Of a stretch of DNA of 57,212 nucleotides, positions 41,168-50,070 are shown piece after piece. The stretch comes from Bacteroidota bacterium (GTDB taxonomy: Bacteria > Bacteroidota > Bacteroidia > SXHM01): assembly GCA_947479755.1 (NCBI GenBank), contig CANKAM010000022.1, positions 1 to 57,212 of the forward strand, in the 5' to 3' direction. Under the pieces are notes generated by a model that was not told the origin of the DNA, searched no databases, and saw only the letters and a list, made by a program, of their open reading frames with translations. The translations under genes were made by a program, and so were the position numbers. The stretch's first letter is position 1; every line of letters starts with the position of its first letter.

Positions 41168-42694
41168 ATGCCTGCAAAAAAGAAACTCGCCCTCCTTATT
41201 TTAGATGGTTGGGGCAAAGGCGACCACTCAAAAGCCGATGCCATCTGGAATGCCAAAACTCCGTTTGTTGACGGGCTGAGGAAAAAATATCCCAACAGTG
41301 AATTGAAAACTTCTGCTGAAGATGTGGGGCTGCCTGCGGGACAAATGGGAAACTCAGAAGTTGGTCATCTGAACATTGGTGCAGGGCGTGTGGTTTACCA
41401 GGATTTGGTGCGTATCAATAAAGCCATTGAAGACGGAACACTCGCAAAAAATAAAGTGCTGAACGATGCTTTTAATTATGCAAAAACAGAAGGCAAAGAC
41501 CTGCACTTAATGGGTTTGGTTTCGGATGGTGGTGTTCATTCTTCGCAGGAACATTTGCATGCACTTTGCCAGTTGGCAAAGAAGAAAGGTTTGAAAAATG
41601 TATTTATCCATGTCTTTACCGATGGTCGCGATACCGACCCGAAAAGTGGTTTAAAGTTTATTGAGAACTTAGAAAAAGTTTGTAAAAAAACAGGAGTAAA
41701 AATCGCAACTGTTGTTGGTCGCTACTACGCAATGGATCGCGACAAGCGCTGGGAACGCGTAAAATGGGCTTATGATTTAATGGTGCAAGGGAAAGGTCGT
41801 CCGGCAAAAAATGCGGTGGAAGGAATAAAACGTTCTTACAAAGAAGGCGACACCGATGAATTCATAAAACCGATTCTTATCATCAACGAAAAGTTTGAGC
41901 CTGTCGGACAAATAAAAAATGGTGATGCGGTTATCTGTTTCAATTTCCGCACTGACCGTTGCCGCGAGATTACCTTAGCGCTAACACAAAAAGATTTTCC
42001 GGAACAGGAAATGGAGAAAATAGATTTGCATTATGTAACCATGGCCCGGTATGACGATACGTTCAAAAATGTTCATGTTATTTTTGAAAAGGATAATCTG
42101 ATAAATACATTGGGCGAAGTTTTATCCAAAGTCGGGAAAACACAACTGCGCATTGCCGAAACGGAAAAATATCCTCATGTTACGTTCTTTTTTTCGGGTG
42201 GAAGGGAAAAACCTTTTGAAGGCGAAAAACACATTATGATTCCTTCGCCAAAAGTTGCCACTTATGATTTGCAACCCGAAATGAGCGCCAAAGAAGTTGC
42301 CAAAGCAGTAGTGGATGAAATCAATAAAACTACACCTGATTTTATTTGTCTGAACTTTGCAAATGCTGATATGGTAGGTCATACAGGAGATTATAAAGCA
42401 ATTTTAAAAGCGGTGGAAACAGTTGATAGCTGCACCAAAAAAGTGGTGGAAGCCGGATTGAAAAAAGATTATTCCTTTATAATTATTGCCGACCATGGCA
42501 ATGCCGATTTTGCTGTAAATGCAGACGGAACGCCCAATACAGCGCATACAACCAATCCTGTCCCCTGCATCTTTATTTCAAAAGGTGTAAAAAAAGTAAA
42601 GAACGGAAGACTTGCCGATATTGCTCCTACTATTCTTGAACTGATGGGAGTGAAGCAGCCGAAGGAGATGACGGGGAATATTCTTGTTTCGTAA
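41168..42694 (+). CDS. gpmI: 2,3-bisphosphoglycerate-independent phosphoglycerate mutase
   Basis: A 508-residue alkaline-phosphatase-superfamily enzyme that interconverts 3- and 2-phosphoglycerate in glycolysis. LLILDGWG holds the metal Asp, and AGQMGNSEVGHLNIGAGR carries the phosphorylated Ser63. HVFTDGRDTDPKSG, FNFRTDR, NFANADMVGHTG and FIIIADHGNAD are the other metal and substrate motifs. ATG 41168 gives the usual short N-terminus; the frame extends upstream over the promoter and was not used. Length is standard (about 510). It probably leads an operon with the GNAT gene (6-base gap). Confidence 0.96.
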   Translation: MPAKKKLALLILDGWGKGDHSKADAIWNAKTPFVDGLRKKYPNSELKTSAEDVGLPAGQMGNSEVGHLNIGAGRVVYQDLVRINKAIEDGTLAKNKVLNDAFNYAKTEGKDLHLMGLVSDGGVHSSQEHLHALCQLAKKKGLKNVFIHVFTDGRDTDPKSGLKFIENLEKVCKKTGVKIATVVGRYYAMDRDKRWERVKWAYDLMVQGKGRPAKNAVEGIKRSYKEGDTDEFIKPILIINEKFEPVGQIKNGDAVICFNFRTDRCREITLALTQKDFPEQEMEKIDLHYVTMARYDDTFKNVHVIFEKDNLINTLGEVLSKVGKTQLRIAETEKYPHVTFFFSGGREKPFEGEKHIMIPSPKVATYDLQPEMSAKEVAKAVVDEINKTTPDFICLNFANADMVGHTGDYKAILKAVETVDSCTKKVVEAGLKKDYSFIIIADHGNADFAVNADGTPNTAHTTNPVPCIFISKGVKKVKNGRLADIAPTILELMGVKQPKEMTGNILVS

Positions 42695-42700
42695 TCTCCG

Positions 42701-43120
42701 ATGGTTGTAAAAGAAATCTCCACCCTTGAAGAAATGCTTGCAAAGCTTCCGCTCGTGCAGCAGCTTTATCCGGATATGACCAAAGAGAAGTATGAAGAAA
42801 TGTTGCGCGATATGATTCCCAATAATTATTCGCAGGTATTGGTTTTTGATGGAGATAAATGTGTGGGCTTATCGGGAATATGGTTTAATACCAAGCTGTG
42901 GACGGGTAAATATCTTGAACTGGATAATGTGGTTACAGATAAAAACCACCGCTCAAAAGGACTAGGAAAACTAATCAATGAATTTGCAGCAGAAAAAGCA
43001 AAACAGTTGGGTTGTAAGTTTATTGTTTTAGATGCTTTTGCTGATAATCGTGATGCACATCGTTTTTATTTCCGTGACGGGTACGTTATTCGTGGCTTCC
43101 ACTTTTTGAAATCATTATAA
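42701..43120 (+). CDS. GNAT family N-acetyltransferase
   Basis: A 139-residue acetyl-CoA-dependent acyltransferase. LELDNVVTDKNHRSKGLGKLINEFAAEKAKQLGC contains the central beta strand and the coenzyme A pyrophosphate loop (RSKGLG); LDAFADNRDAHRFYFRDGYVIRGFHF closes the fold with the family's AHRFYxxxGY motif. Length is typical. Acceptor unknown. It begins 6 bases after gpmI and 31 bases before the kinase-like gene, so all three may be one transcript. Confidence 0.88.
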   Translation: MVVKEISTLEEMLAKLPLVQQLYPDMTKEKYEEMLRDMIPNNYSQVLVFDGDKCVGLSGIWFNTKLWTGKYLELDNVVTDKNHRSKGLGKLINEFAAEKAKQLGCKFIVLDAFADNRDAHRFYFRDGYVIRGFHFLKSL

Positions 43121-43151
43121 AGAAACACTTCGCTCAGTTCTGTGTGACATT

Positions 43152-44183
43152 ATGAACAGCATCAGCAAAAAGAAAGACCAGATAAAGATCAATGCTCAGT
43201 TGAGGAAATATTTGCGGCAATACGACCGCGAAAAAATATTGCCCATTGAGTATCACGATTTGCTGAACTACAAATTTGCACATCCCATCACCGACAAAAA
43301 AGGCAAGGATACACTTTGGGAAAGCGTTACCTACGAAAAAGAAAAAGCAGCGGAATTGGATGTGGCCCTCACTTCCATTTACATGATGCTGAAAACGGAA
43401 GGTTCTTCTTCGCGATTAAAACACCTTACGGTTGAGCGCATTGATTATTGCACCTTCGGTAATTCCAATCCGTTTCGCATACGAATTGTAAACCGCCTCA
43501 ACGACAACTACGATTATTTTTATATCAAACAGGCTGATGCTTCACGGATTTATGGTTTGGAGTTGGAGCACATTCTTTCGCCTAACCGCATCAATTATTT
43601 TGTGGATCGCGAAACGCTGATTGAAGAACACATTGCCGGTATTCCGGGCGATCAGTTTATTGCTTCGTGGATGGGCGATAAACGAGTAAACAAAATCCGT
43701 TTGGCTAAAGAGTTTGTAAAATTTAACGAGCGTTGCTTTGTGCGTTTGCTGGGCGATATGCGCTCTTACAATTATGTAGTTGACATTACGCCCGACTTTG
43801 ATGATGTGCAGTATCGCATCCGTGCCATTGACTTTGACCAGCAGAGTTATGAGGGTAAAAAATCACTTTACCTGCCGCAGTTTTTCAAGGAGAACAATGC
43901 CATTGTTGAACTTTGTACCCAATTGCTTACGCACGAATCCTTTGAGCAGTATCGTAACGAAGAGCGTTCCCTCATTTCACGCAGGGTGCGTCTTTCGCGC
44001 TACCAGATAAAAGACCTGATGGATGTGATGATAAAGGATTCTATTTCAACGCACGAGAAAACCGAGCACCTGAAAAAGGAACTGGCAGTGCATTATAAAA
44101 GCGATGTATTTTTAAAATGCCGCAGCATGGGTGAACTGGTAAAAAAGAGTCTGGTAATGCTGCTAAAAGACAGCAAGCAGTAG
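43152..44183 (+). CDS. Unknown protein with possible kinase-like fold
   Basis: A 343-residue protein I cannot name. No signal peptide or membrane segment. Several stretches recall the protein/lipid kinase fold: NDNYDYFYIKQADASRIYGLELEHIL could hold the nucleotide-binding Lys and helix Glu; then comes RCFVRLLGDMRSYNYVVDI, like a catalytic loop (D..xxN), then YRIRAIDFDQQ, like the DFG metal site. This is by-eye similarity to HipA- or phosphoinositide-kinase-type proteins, not an established match. The C-terminal 80 residues are helical with a basic patch (RRVRLSRYQIKDLMDVMIKD). It lies in the gpmI-GNAT run and converges with the next gene after 3 bases. Confidence 0.5.
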   Translation: MNSISKKKDQIKINAQLRKYLRQYDREKILPIEYHDLLNYKFAHPITDKKGKDTLWESVTYEKEKAAELDVALTSIYMMLKTEGSSSRLKHLTVERIDYCTFGNSNPFRIRIVNRLNDNYDYFYIKQADASRIYGLELEHILSPNRINYFVDRETLIEEHIAGIPGDQFIASWMGDKRVNKIRLAKEFVKFNERCFVRLLGDMRSYNYVVDITPDFDDVQYRIRAIDFDQQSYEGKKSLYLPQFFKENNAIVELCTQLLTHESFEQYRNEERSLISRRVRLSRYQIKDLMDVMIKDSISTHEKTEHLKKELAVHYKSDVFLKCRSMGELVKKSLVMLLKDSKQ

Positions 44184-44186
44184 GTC

Positions 44187-44693
44187 TTACTCCGAAATCC
44201 CGTCAAGTTCGTCCTGAAGTTCGCTGGGGGTTAATTCAATATTCCAGCGCTTGGCAAAGGCTTCCTGCTGATACGAAAAGTCAGCATCTAATTTTGCCTC
44301 TCTTTCGGTAATATCTGCAAGAAGTTTGTCTAATCGCGTAACATCTGATTCGGCAATGTTTTCTTTTTTAAGAATATCAACCATTTCCTGATACTCTTTT
44401 GAAACGATGCTTTTATAAAATCTAAAAAGAGACAGTGCAGAATTTTTTAATGCTGCACCGTCTTCCCATGGATTAACCTTTTCAACTACTTCAATTGAAA
44501 CAGCAATTTGTTCCAGAATTAATTTCAGGGGCATATCCATTTCCTCGCCTGATTCAACGGCATAATTAAAGTCAATTATTCGCTGTCCTATTTTATTTTG
44601 CTCGTCAACAATTATATCGTTGTATTCAACTGCGGTTGTTTGGGCAGAAGCAGCGAACGGAATTACTAAAAGAAGGAGAAACAGTTTTTTCAT
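44187..44693 (-). CDS. Exported helical protein of unknown function
   Basis: A 168-residue secreted protein. Signal peptide MKKLFLLLLVIPFAASAQ, then an almost entirely helical mature part with acidic character: AVEYNDIIVDEQNKIGQRIIDF, then VSIEVVEKVNPWEDGAALKNSALSLFRFYKSIV, and a coiled-coil-like ADITEREAKLDADFSYQQEAFAKRWNIEL. The YND.IV..Q..I opening recalls a LIC11966-like surface protein family, but I am not sure. No lipobox cysteine, so it is periplasmic or secreted. It starts 158 bases from divergent dxs, with a long inverted repeat between. Confidence 0.7.
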   Translation of the reverse strand: MKKLFLLLLVIPFAASAQTTAVEYNDIIVDEQNKIGQRIIDFNYAVESGEEMDMPLKLILEQIAVSIEVVEKVNPWEDGAALKNSALSLFRFYKSIVSKEYQEMVDILKKENIAESDVTRLDKLLADITEREAKLDADFSYQQEAFAKRWNIELTPSELQDELDGISE

Positions 44694-44729
44694 ATAAAAC
44701 GGGTTTTGATTTTTTACAAAAGTAATTTT

Positions 44730-44792
44730 TTGCCACAGATTGCACTGATTTTAACAGATTGAATTTGTGCTTATCTGTGCAATCTGTGGCAA
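44730..44792. repeat. 16-bp perfect inverted repeat upstream of dxs
   Basis: TTGCCACAGATTGCAC (44730-44745) and its exact complement GTGCAATCTGTGGCAA (44777-44792) flank 31 bases. The divergent gap it lies in also holds the dxs -7 element. The left half TTGCCACAGA recurs at about 9328-9337 (upstream of the PorP/SprF gene) and TTGCCACA at about 30283-30290, suggesting a dispersed palindrome. Confidence 0.75.
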
Positions 44793-44827
44793 CTCCCAAA
44801 TGCGAATTAATAATAACTTAATATTTC

Positions 44828-44835
44828 TACCTTTG
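44828..44835 (+). promoter_or_regulatory. Predicted -7 element for dxs
   Basis: TACCTTTG, 16 bases before the dxs ATG. The -33 position has no TTG, so it may need an activator or be weak. Confidence 0.45.
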
Positions 44836-44851
44836 CGCCTCATAAAATTAG

Positions 44852-46777
44852 ATGGAGATAAAAGCCGGACCCCTTCTTGAAAAGGTGATTTATCCTTCCG
44901 ACCTGAGAAAACTCAAACCGGAAGAATTGCCTCAGTTTTGCGATGAACTTCGTCAATATATTGTAGATATTGTTTCGGTTAAAGGCGGACATTTTGGTGC
45001 CAGCCTTGGTGTGGTGGAGCTTACAGCCGCATTGCATTATGTTTATAATACACCTTACGACCAGTTAATTTGGGATGTAGGCCATCAGGCTTACGGACAT
45101 AAATTAATTACAGGTCGCAGAGCCGATTTTCATACTAACCGTGTTTACAAGGGCATGAGCGGTTTTCCGAAACGCAGCGAAAGCGAGTACGATACCTTTG
45201 GCGTTGGCCACTCTTCCACTTCTATTTCTGCTGCCTTGGGTATGGCGGTGGCTTCGCGCCTAAAAAACGAGAAATCTCGGCAGCATATTGCCGTAATAGG
45301 TGATGGCGCTATGACGGGCGGAATGGCCTTTGAGGGATTGAATCACGCAGGAGTTGAGAACTCCAACATTCTGGTGGTGCTGAATGATAACTGCATGAGC
45401 ATTGACCCTAACGTTGGTGCTTTGAAAGAATACCTGACCGATATTGCTACTTCGCCCACCTATAATAAAGCGAAGGATGAGGTATGGAATCTGCTTGGTA
45501 AAATAAGCATGTTCGGACCTACGGCCCGCGAGATTGTTTCAAAGGTAGAGGGTGGTATTAAAGCGGCTTTGCTGAAACAAAGCAATATGTTCGAGTCCAT
45601 GCAGTTCCGTTATTTCGGGCCTATTGACGGGCATAATGTGGCGCACCTGGTTAAGGTGATGAATGATTTAAAAAACATTCCGGGCCCAAAAATTTTGCAT
45701 TGCGTTACCGTAAAAGGTAAAGGTTATAAACTGGCAGAAGAAGATCAAACTCTTTGGCATTCGCCCGGTTTGTTCAATAAAGTCACCGGTGAAATCATCA
45801 AGGTAAAAACCGAAAAGCCTCAGCCTCCTAAATATCAGGATGTGTTTGGGCATACAATAGTGGAATTGGCCGAGAAGAACGAGAAAATTGTGGGCGTTAC
45901 GCCTGCCATGCCTTCGGGATGCTCGCTCAATATTATGATGAAAGCCATGCCGACCCGCGCTTTTGATGTGGGTATTGCCGAGCAACATGCCGTTACGTTT
46001 TCGGCTGGTATGGCTACGCAGGGCTTGGTTCCGTTCTGCAACATTTACTCAACCTTTATGCAGCGCGCCTACGACCAGGTGATACACGATGTGGCGTTGC
46101 AAAAACTGAATGTTGTTTTCTGTCTGGATCGTGGCGGACTTGCCGGTGCTGACGGACCAACGCACCACGGTGCTTTTGATATTGCTTACATGCGCTGCAT
46201 TCCCAACATGGTGGTTTCGGCTCCCATGAATGAGGAGGAATTGCGCAACCTGATGTACACTGCACAGCAGGAAAACATGGGTCCTTTCTCTATCCGTTAC
46301 CCGCGCGGAAACGGGGTGATGGTTGACTGGAAAAAACCTTTCCAATTAATTGAAGTGGGCAAAGGCCGCAAACTAAAAGACGGTGAAGATGTAGCGGTGC
46401 TTTCATTAGGACACATCGGCAACCATGCCGCCAACGCTATTAAAGGACTAGAAAATCAAGGCATCTCAGCCGCACATTACGATATGCGTTTTGCCAAACC
46501 TTTGGACGAAAAATTATTGCATGAAGTGTTTACTAAATTCAATAAAGTAATTACCATTGAAGACGGCTGCCTGCCCGGAGGGATGGGAAGCGCCATAGTA
46601 GAATTTATGGCCGATAATAATTACAACGCGCATGTAAAACGCCTGGGTATTCCCGACCATTTTATTGAACACGGCACGCAGGTAGAATTGTACAAAGAGT
46701 GTGGCTTCTACGAAGAGCACGTGATAGAAGCTGCCCAACAGCTTACGGGGATTAAGAAAAGGGCGATAGCGGGGTAA
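44852..46777 (+). CDS. dxs: 1-deoxy-D-xylulose-5-phosphate synthase
   Basis: A 641-residue transketolase-like enzyme joining pyruvate and glyceraldehyde 3-phosphate, the first step of the non-mevalonate isoprenoid pathway; uses thiamine diphosphate. [59 protein letters not shown] (ThDP/Mg motif), [10 protein letters not shown] and [21 protein letters not shown] are all clear. Length is standard. It stops 1 base before the convergent, frameshifted tag gene. Confidence 0.97.
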   Translation: MEIKAGPLLEKVIYPSDLRKLKPEELPQFCDELRQYIVDIVSVKGGHFGASLGVVELTAALHYVYNTPYDQLIWDVGHQAYGHKLITGRRADFHTNRVYKGMSGFPKRSESEYDTFGVGHSSTSISAALGMAVASRLKNEKSRQHIAVIGDGAMTGGMAFEGLNHAGVENSNILVVLNDNCMSIDPNVGALKEYLTDIATSPTYNKAKDEVWNLLGKISMFGPTAREIVSKVEGGIKAALLKQSNMFESMQFRYFGPIDGHNVAHLVKVMNDLKNIPGPKILHCVTVKGKGYKLAEEDQTLWHSPGLFNKVTGEIIKVKTEKPQPPKYQDVFGHTIVELAEKNEKIVGVTPAMPSGCSLNIMMKAMPTRAFDVGIAEQHAVTFSAGMATQGLVPFCNIYSTFMQRAYDQVIHDVALQKLNVVFCLDRGGLAGADGPTHHGAFDIAYMRCIPNMVVSAPMNEEELRNLMYTAQQENMGPFSIRYPRGNGVMVDWKKPFQLIEVGKGRKLKDGEDVAVLSLGHIGNHAANAIKGLENQGISAAHYDMRFAKPLDEKLLHEVFTKFNKVITIEDGCLPGGMGSAIVEFMADNNYNAHVKRLGIPDHFIEHGTQVELYKECGFYEEHVIEAAQQLTGIKKRAIAG

Positions 46778-46778
46778 A

Positions 46779-47350
46779 TTATTTCACCTTTTTATACCGA
46801 AAACAATCCACCGTATGGTCATTTACCATACCCACCGCCTGCATAAACGCATAGCAAATAGTAGTACCCACAAACTTAAACCGCGCTTGAGTAAATCCTT
46901 GCTCATGGCATCTGATTCGGGGCTACGCGAAATAAAATCTTTCAGCGTGCGGTTTTTGTTGGTGATGGTTTTGTAGTTAGTGAATTGCCAGATATACTTA
47001 TCAAAACTGCCAAACTCCTTTTGCACTTCTAAGAATTTTTGTGCGTTGATAACAGCCGCCCGCACTTTCAGTTTGTTGCGGATAATTCCTGCATCGTTTA
47101 AAAGCGACTCGATTTTTTTCTCGTTATACTTTGCAATTTTCTTTGCATCAAAATTGTCAAACGCCTTGCGGAAGTTTTCGCGTTTGTGCAAAACGGTTTT
47201 CCAACTCAGTCCTGCCTGGAAAGCATCGAGGATAACGGCTTCAAATAATTTTTGGTCATTGTGTTGCTGAGTTCCCCATTCGTGGTCGTGGTACTGTTGC
47301 ATCAACTCATCAGCGCCCGGCCAGGGGCAACGTTTTTTTTCTTTTGCCAT
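46779..47350 (-). pseudogene. tag: DNA-3-methyladenine glycosylase I, frameshifted near the C-terminus
   Basis: Tag removes 3-methyladenine from DNA. From ATG 47350, 150-odd residues match the family: KRCPWPGADELMQQYHDHEWG (zinc ligands Cys8 and His21 by analogy with E. coli Cys4 and His17), ILDAFQAGLSWKTVLHKRENFRKAF (substrate pocket) and SPESDAMSKDLLKRG. The frame then goes out of register and stops at 46823 with an unrelated tail (LSLWVLLFAMRL). One base further in, the other frame reads FVGTTICYAFMQAVGMVNDHTVDCFRY to a stop at 46779-46781, the normal Tag ending with the last two zinc ligands, His and Cys. The break lies in a T run at 46878-46880 (leftward TTT, TTTT expected). Either a true single-base deletion or a sequencing error. 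Confidence 0.88.
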
Positions 47351-47386
47351 AACTATTACATCTTAAATATTACCTATTACATAAAA

Positions 47387-48925
47387 TCACCCTGCCCAGT
47401 TATCCCTATCCAAACTGCGATATTGTATCGCCTCCGCAAGATGTGCAGAGGTAATGTCTTTGCTATCCTCCAAATCCGCAATCGTGCGCGCTACTTTTAA
47501 AATTCTATCAAACGCACGTGCCGAAAGTCCGAGTCTATCAGTGGCACGTTTCAACATATCTTTGCCCCGCTCATCAATCTTGCACATCTGTTTCAGCACC
47601 TTGCTGCTCATTTGAGCGTTGCAGTGCATATTTTCATTTTCCTTAAATCTTTCTTCCTGCACATCACGAGCTTTTATAACACGGTCGCGCACCTTTTCAC
47701 TTTTCTCCGAAAGATGTTCCTGTGTCAATTCACTAAACGCAACGGGAGTAACTTCCACATGAATATCAATGCGGTCTAAAAGCGGCCCGGATATTCTGTT
47801 CAAATATTTTTGCACCACACCCGGAGCGCACACACAATCTTTCTCGGGATGGTTATGATAACCGCAAGGACAAGGGTTCATGCTCGCCACCAACATAAAT
47901 GAGGCAGGATACTCCACACTTTGTCTGGCCCGCGAAACCGTTACTACTCTATCCTCCAGCGGCTGACGCATTACTTCTAACACCGTGCGTTTAAACTCGG
48001 GCAATTCATCTAAAAATAAAACACCATTGTGCGCCAATGATATTTCACCCGGCTGCGGAATACTTCCTCCACCAACTAAAGCCACATCTGAAATGGTGTG
48101 ATGTGGCGAACGAAACGGGCGCAATGTTACAAGAGAAGTATGCTTTCCCATCTTGCCCGCAACGGAATGTATTTTGGTTGTCTCCAATGCTTCAGCCAAA
48201 CTAAGCGGAGGTAAAATAGTGGGCAGTCTTTTTGCCAGCATGGTTTTACCCGCCCCGGGCGGCCCGATAAGAATAACATTATGTCCGCCTGCTGCAGCAA
48301 TCTCCAACGCACGTTTGATATTCTCCTGTCCTTTTACATCACAAAAATCCAGATCCGTTTCGTTCAGCCGCGAATAAAATTCATCGCGGGTGTTTACAAT
48401 CGTTTGTTCTAAAGGCTTTTCACCATTGAAAAACTCAATCACATCTTTTACATTTTCTGCACCGTAAACTACAAGGTCGCCAACGATAGCAGCTTCACGC
48501 GCATTTTCTTTTGGCAGAATAAAACCTTTGAAACCTTCTTTCTTTGCTTGAATGGCAATCGGCAGTGCGCCTTTTATCGGTTGCAAACTTCCATCCAATG
48601 AAAGCTCGCCCATGATGATGTACTTGCCAACTTCATCCGCCAGAATTTGTTCCGATGCAGCCAGAATACCAACCGCCAGTGTAAGGTCGTAAGCCGAACC
48701 TTCTTTGCGGATATCAGCAGGCGCCATGTTAATCACAATCTGTTTTCCGGGAACGCGGTAGTCGTTGTTCTTTAAGGCTGCCTGTATGCGGTGCTGACTT
48801 TCTTTTACTGCGCTGTCGGGCAAACCCACCAGCATAAATCCTACTCCGGGAACAATGTTCGTTTCAACCGTTATAGTTGTTGCATTAACTCCGCTAACCG
48901 CGCCACCAAAGGTTTTTACAAGCAT
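47387..48925 (-). CDS. comM: YifB/ComM family AAA ATPase (Mg-chelatase-like)
   Basis: A 512-residue protein. An N-terminal Lon-protease-like domain (about 20-160) leads to the Mg-chelatase AAA domain (about 190-395) with Walker A GPPGAGKTMLAKRLPTILPP, Walker B VLFLDELPEF and SMNPCPCGYHNHPEKDC (a Cys cluster typical of the family). A C-terminal Mg_chelatase_C domain (about 410-505) ends ITSAHLAEAIQYRSLDR. In Vibrio and Haemophilus ComM drives branch migration during natural transformation; its role in Bacteroidota is untested. It follows the isoaspartyl peptidase by 30 bases and precedes tag by 36, all leftward. Confidence 0.93.
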   Translation of the reverse strand: MLVKTFGGAVSGVNATTITVETNIVPGVGFMLVGLPDSAVKESQHRIQAALKNNDYRVPGKQIVINMAPADIRKEGSAYDLTLAVGILAASEQILADEVGKYIIMGELSLDGSLQPIKGALPIAIQAKKEGFKGFILPKENAREAAIVGDLVVYGAENVKDVIEFFNGEKPLEQTIVNTRDEFYSRLNETDLDFCDVKGQENIKRALEIAAAGGHNVILIGPPGAGKTMLAKRLPTILPPLSLAEALETTKIHSVAGKMGKHTSLVTLRPFRSPHHTISDVALVGGGSIPQPGEISLAHNGVLFLDELPEFKRTVLEVMRQPLEDRVVTVSRARQSVEYPASFMLVASMNPCPCGYHNHPEKDCVCAPGVVQKYLNRISGPLLDRIDIHVEVTPVAFSELTQEHLSEKSEKVRDRVIKARDVQEERFKENENMHCNAQMSSKVLKQMCKIDERGKDMLKRATDRLGLSARAFDRILKVARTIADLEDSKDITSAHLAEAIQYRSLDRDNWAG

Positions 48926-48955
48926 GATTAATTCTTTTGTGTTAATTAAAAATAA

Positions 48956-49996
48956 TTATTTATAAATAAAAACTTCCACCTCCCCATTCTCCTTCACATA
49001 TCCGCGATACATCCCCGGTGAATTAAAAGGCATAGCAATATTACCTTGGGCATCAATGGCAATTATACCGCCCGTTCCTTCACCACCAAGATCAACTAAT
49101 TTTTTATTTACAACTATATCTGCCGCTTCCTGAAGCGAAACATTTTTGTATTCCATCATCGCTGAAATATCATACGCTACTATGCTGCGGATAAAATATT
49201 CGCCATGTCCGGTGCACGAAACAGCGCAGGTTTTATTATTGGCATAAGTGCCTGCACCAATAATAGGGGAGTCTCCAATGCGCCCGAATTTTTTGTTGGT
49301 CATTCCTCCTGTTGAAGTTGCTGCGGCAAGATTTCCGTTTATATCTAATGCAACCGCACCCACCGTTCCGAATTTACTGTCGGGGTTGGGATTAAACTCC
49401 ACATCAAACGAAGGTTTTACATCGCCTTTATCTTCGCTATGGTCAAGCTGAATTTTTTCTGAATCTTTTATTTTCTGCCATTGTTCCCAGCGCAGGCTGT
49501 CAAAAAAATACTCCGGTTCTGCTAATTCTAATTTTTGTTCAGCAGCAAATTTCTCAGCGCCTATGCCGGTCATCATTACGTGAGGTGATTTCTCCATCAC
49601 CTTACGCGCAGCCGAAACAGGGTTCTTAATATTTGTTACTCCTGCCACTGCACCTGCCTCCAATGTTTTACCGTTCATGATGCTTGCGTCCATTTCGTTT
49701 TTCCCTTCGGCAGTAAATACAGCACCTTTTCCTGCATTAAACAAAGGAGAATCTTCCATCACTCTTACTGCAGCTTCCACTGCATCCAGACTGCTGCCAC
49801 CTGATTTTAAAACGGTGTAGCCTGCATCCAGTGCATCTTTCAGCTTTTGTTTGTAAGCATTTTCCAATTCAGGAGTCATGCTTTCTTTTAATATAGTTCC
49901 TGCACCACCGTGAACGGCAAGCGCAAACTTTTGTGACTGTGCAATTGAGTTACTCATTGAAAAAAGAATTATTGAAGCGAGAAATACTGTTCTCAT
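48956..49996 (-). CDS. Periplasmic isoaspartyl peptidase / L-asparaginase
   Basis: A 346-residue N-terminal nucleophile hydrolase of the EcAIII type. Signal peptide to about residue 20 (SNSIAQ). FALAVHGGAGTI opens the alpha chain; the autocleavage site is FG|TVGAVALD with Thr211 as new N-terminus, followed by GNLAAATSTGGMTNKKFGRIGDSPIIGAGTYAN, all diagnostic. It removes isoaspartyl residues from dipeptides and can hydrolyse asparagine. The frame extends 44 codons upstream, but those codons cover the divergent promoter region, and ATG 49996 starts an ideal signal peptide, so I used it. Confidence 0.92.
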   Translation of the reverse strand: MRTVFLASIILFSMSNSIAQSQKFALAVHGGAGTILKESMTPELENAYKQKLKDALDAGYTVLKSGGSSLDAVEAAVRVMEDSPLFNAGKGAVFTAEGKNEMDASIMNGKTLEAGAVAGVTNIKNPVSAARKVMEKSPHVMMTGIGAEKFAAEQKLELAEPEYFFDSLRWEQWQKIKDSEKIQLDHSEDKGDVKPSFDVEFNPNPDSKFGTVGAVALDINGNLAAATSTGGMTNKKFGRIGDSPIIGAGTYANNKTCAVSCTGHGEYFIRSIVAYDISAMMEYKNVSLQEAADIVVNKKLVDLGGEGTGGIIAIDAQGNIAMPFNSPGMYRGYVKENGEVEVFIYK

Positions 49997-50000
49997 TTCA

Positions 50001-50032
50001 CAAATGTATAATTGTTTTACATGAACACACAA
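50001..50032 (-). promoter_or_regulatory. Predicted promoter for the isoaspartyl peptidase gene
   Basis: Leftward TTG (50030-50032), a 21-base spacer, then TACATTTG (50001-50008), 4 bases before the ATG. The transcript would be nearly leaderless. Confidence 0.45.
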
Positions 50033-50058
50033 ACACGTGTACACATGAACACTTTCCC

Positions 50059-50066
50059 TATTTTCG
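50059..50066 (+). promoter_or_regulatory. Predicted -7 element for the methyltransferase gene
   Basis: TATTTTCG, the TTCG variant also seen before both tRNA genes in this window. The GTG start is 4 bases further on, so transcription probably begins at or near the start codon. Confidence 0.45.
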
Positions 50067-50070
50067 CTGC

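Noticed and set aside
49933-50070. Upstream extension of the methyltransferase to 49933
   Set aside because: It would run over the start of the divergent isoaspartyl peptidase and its promoter; the added residues match nothing.
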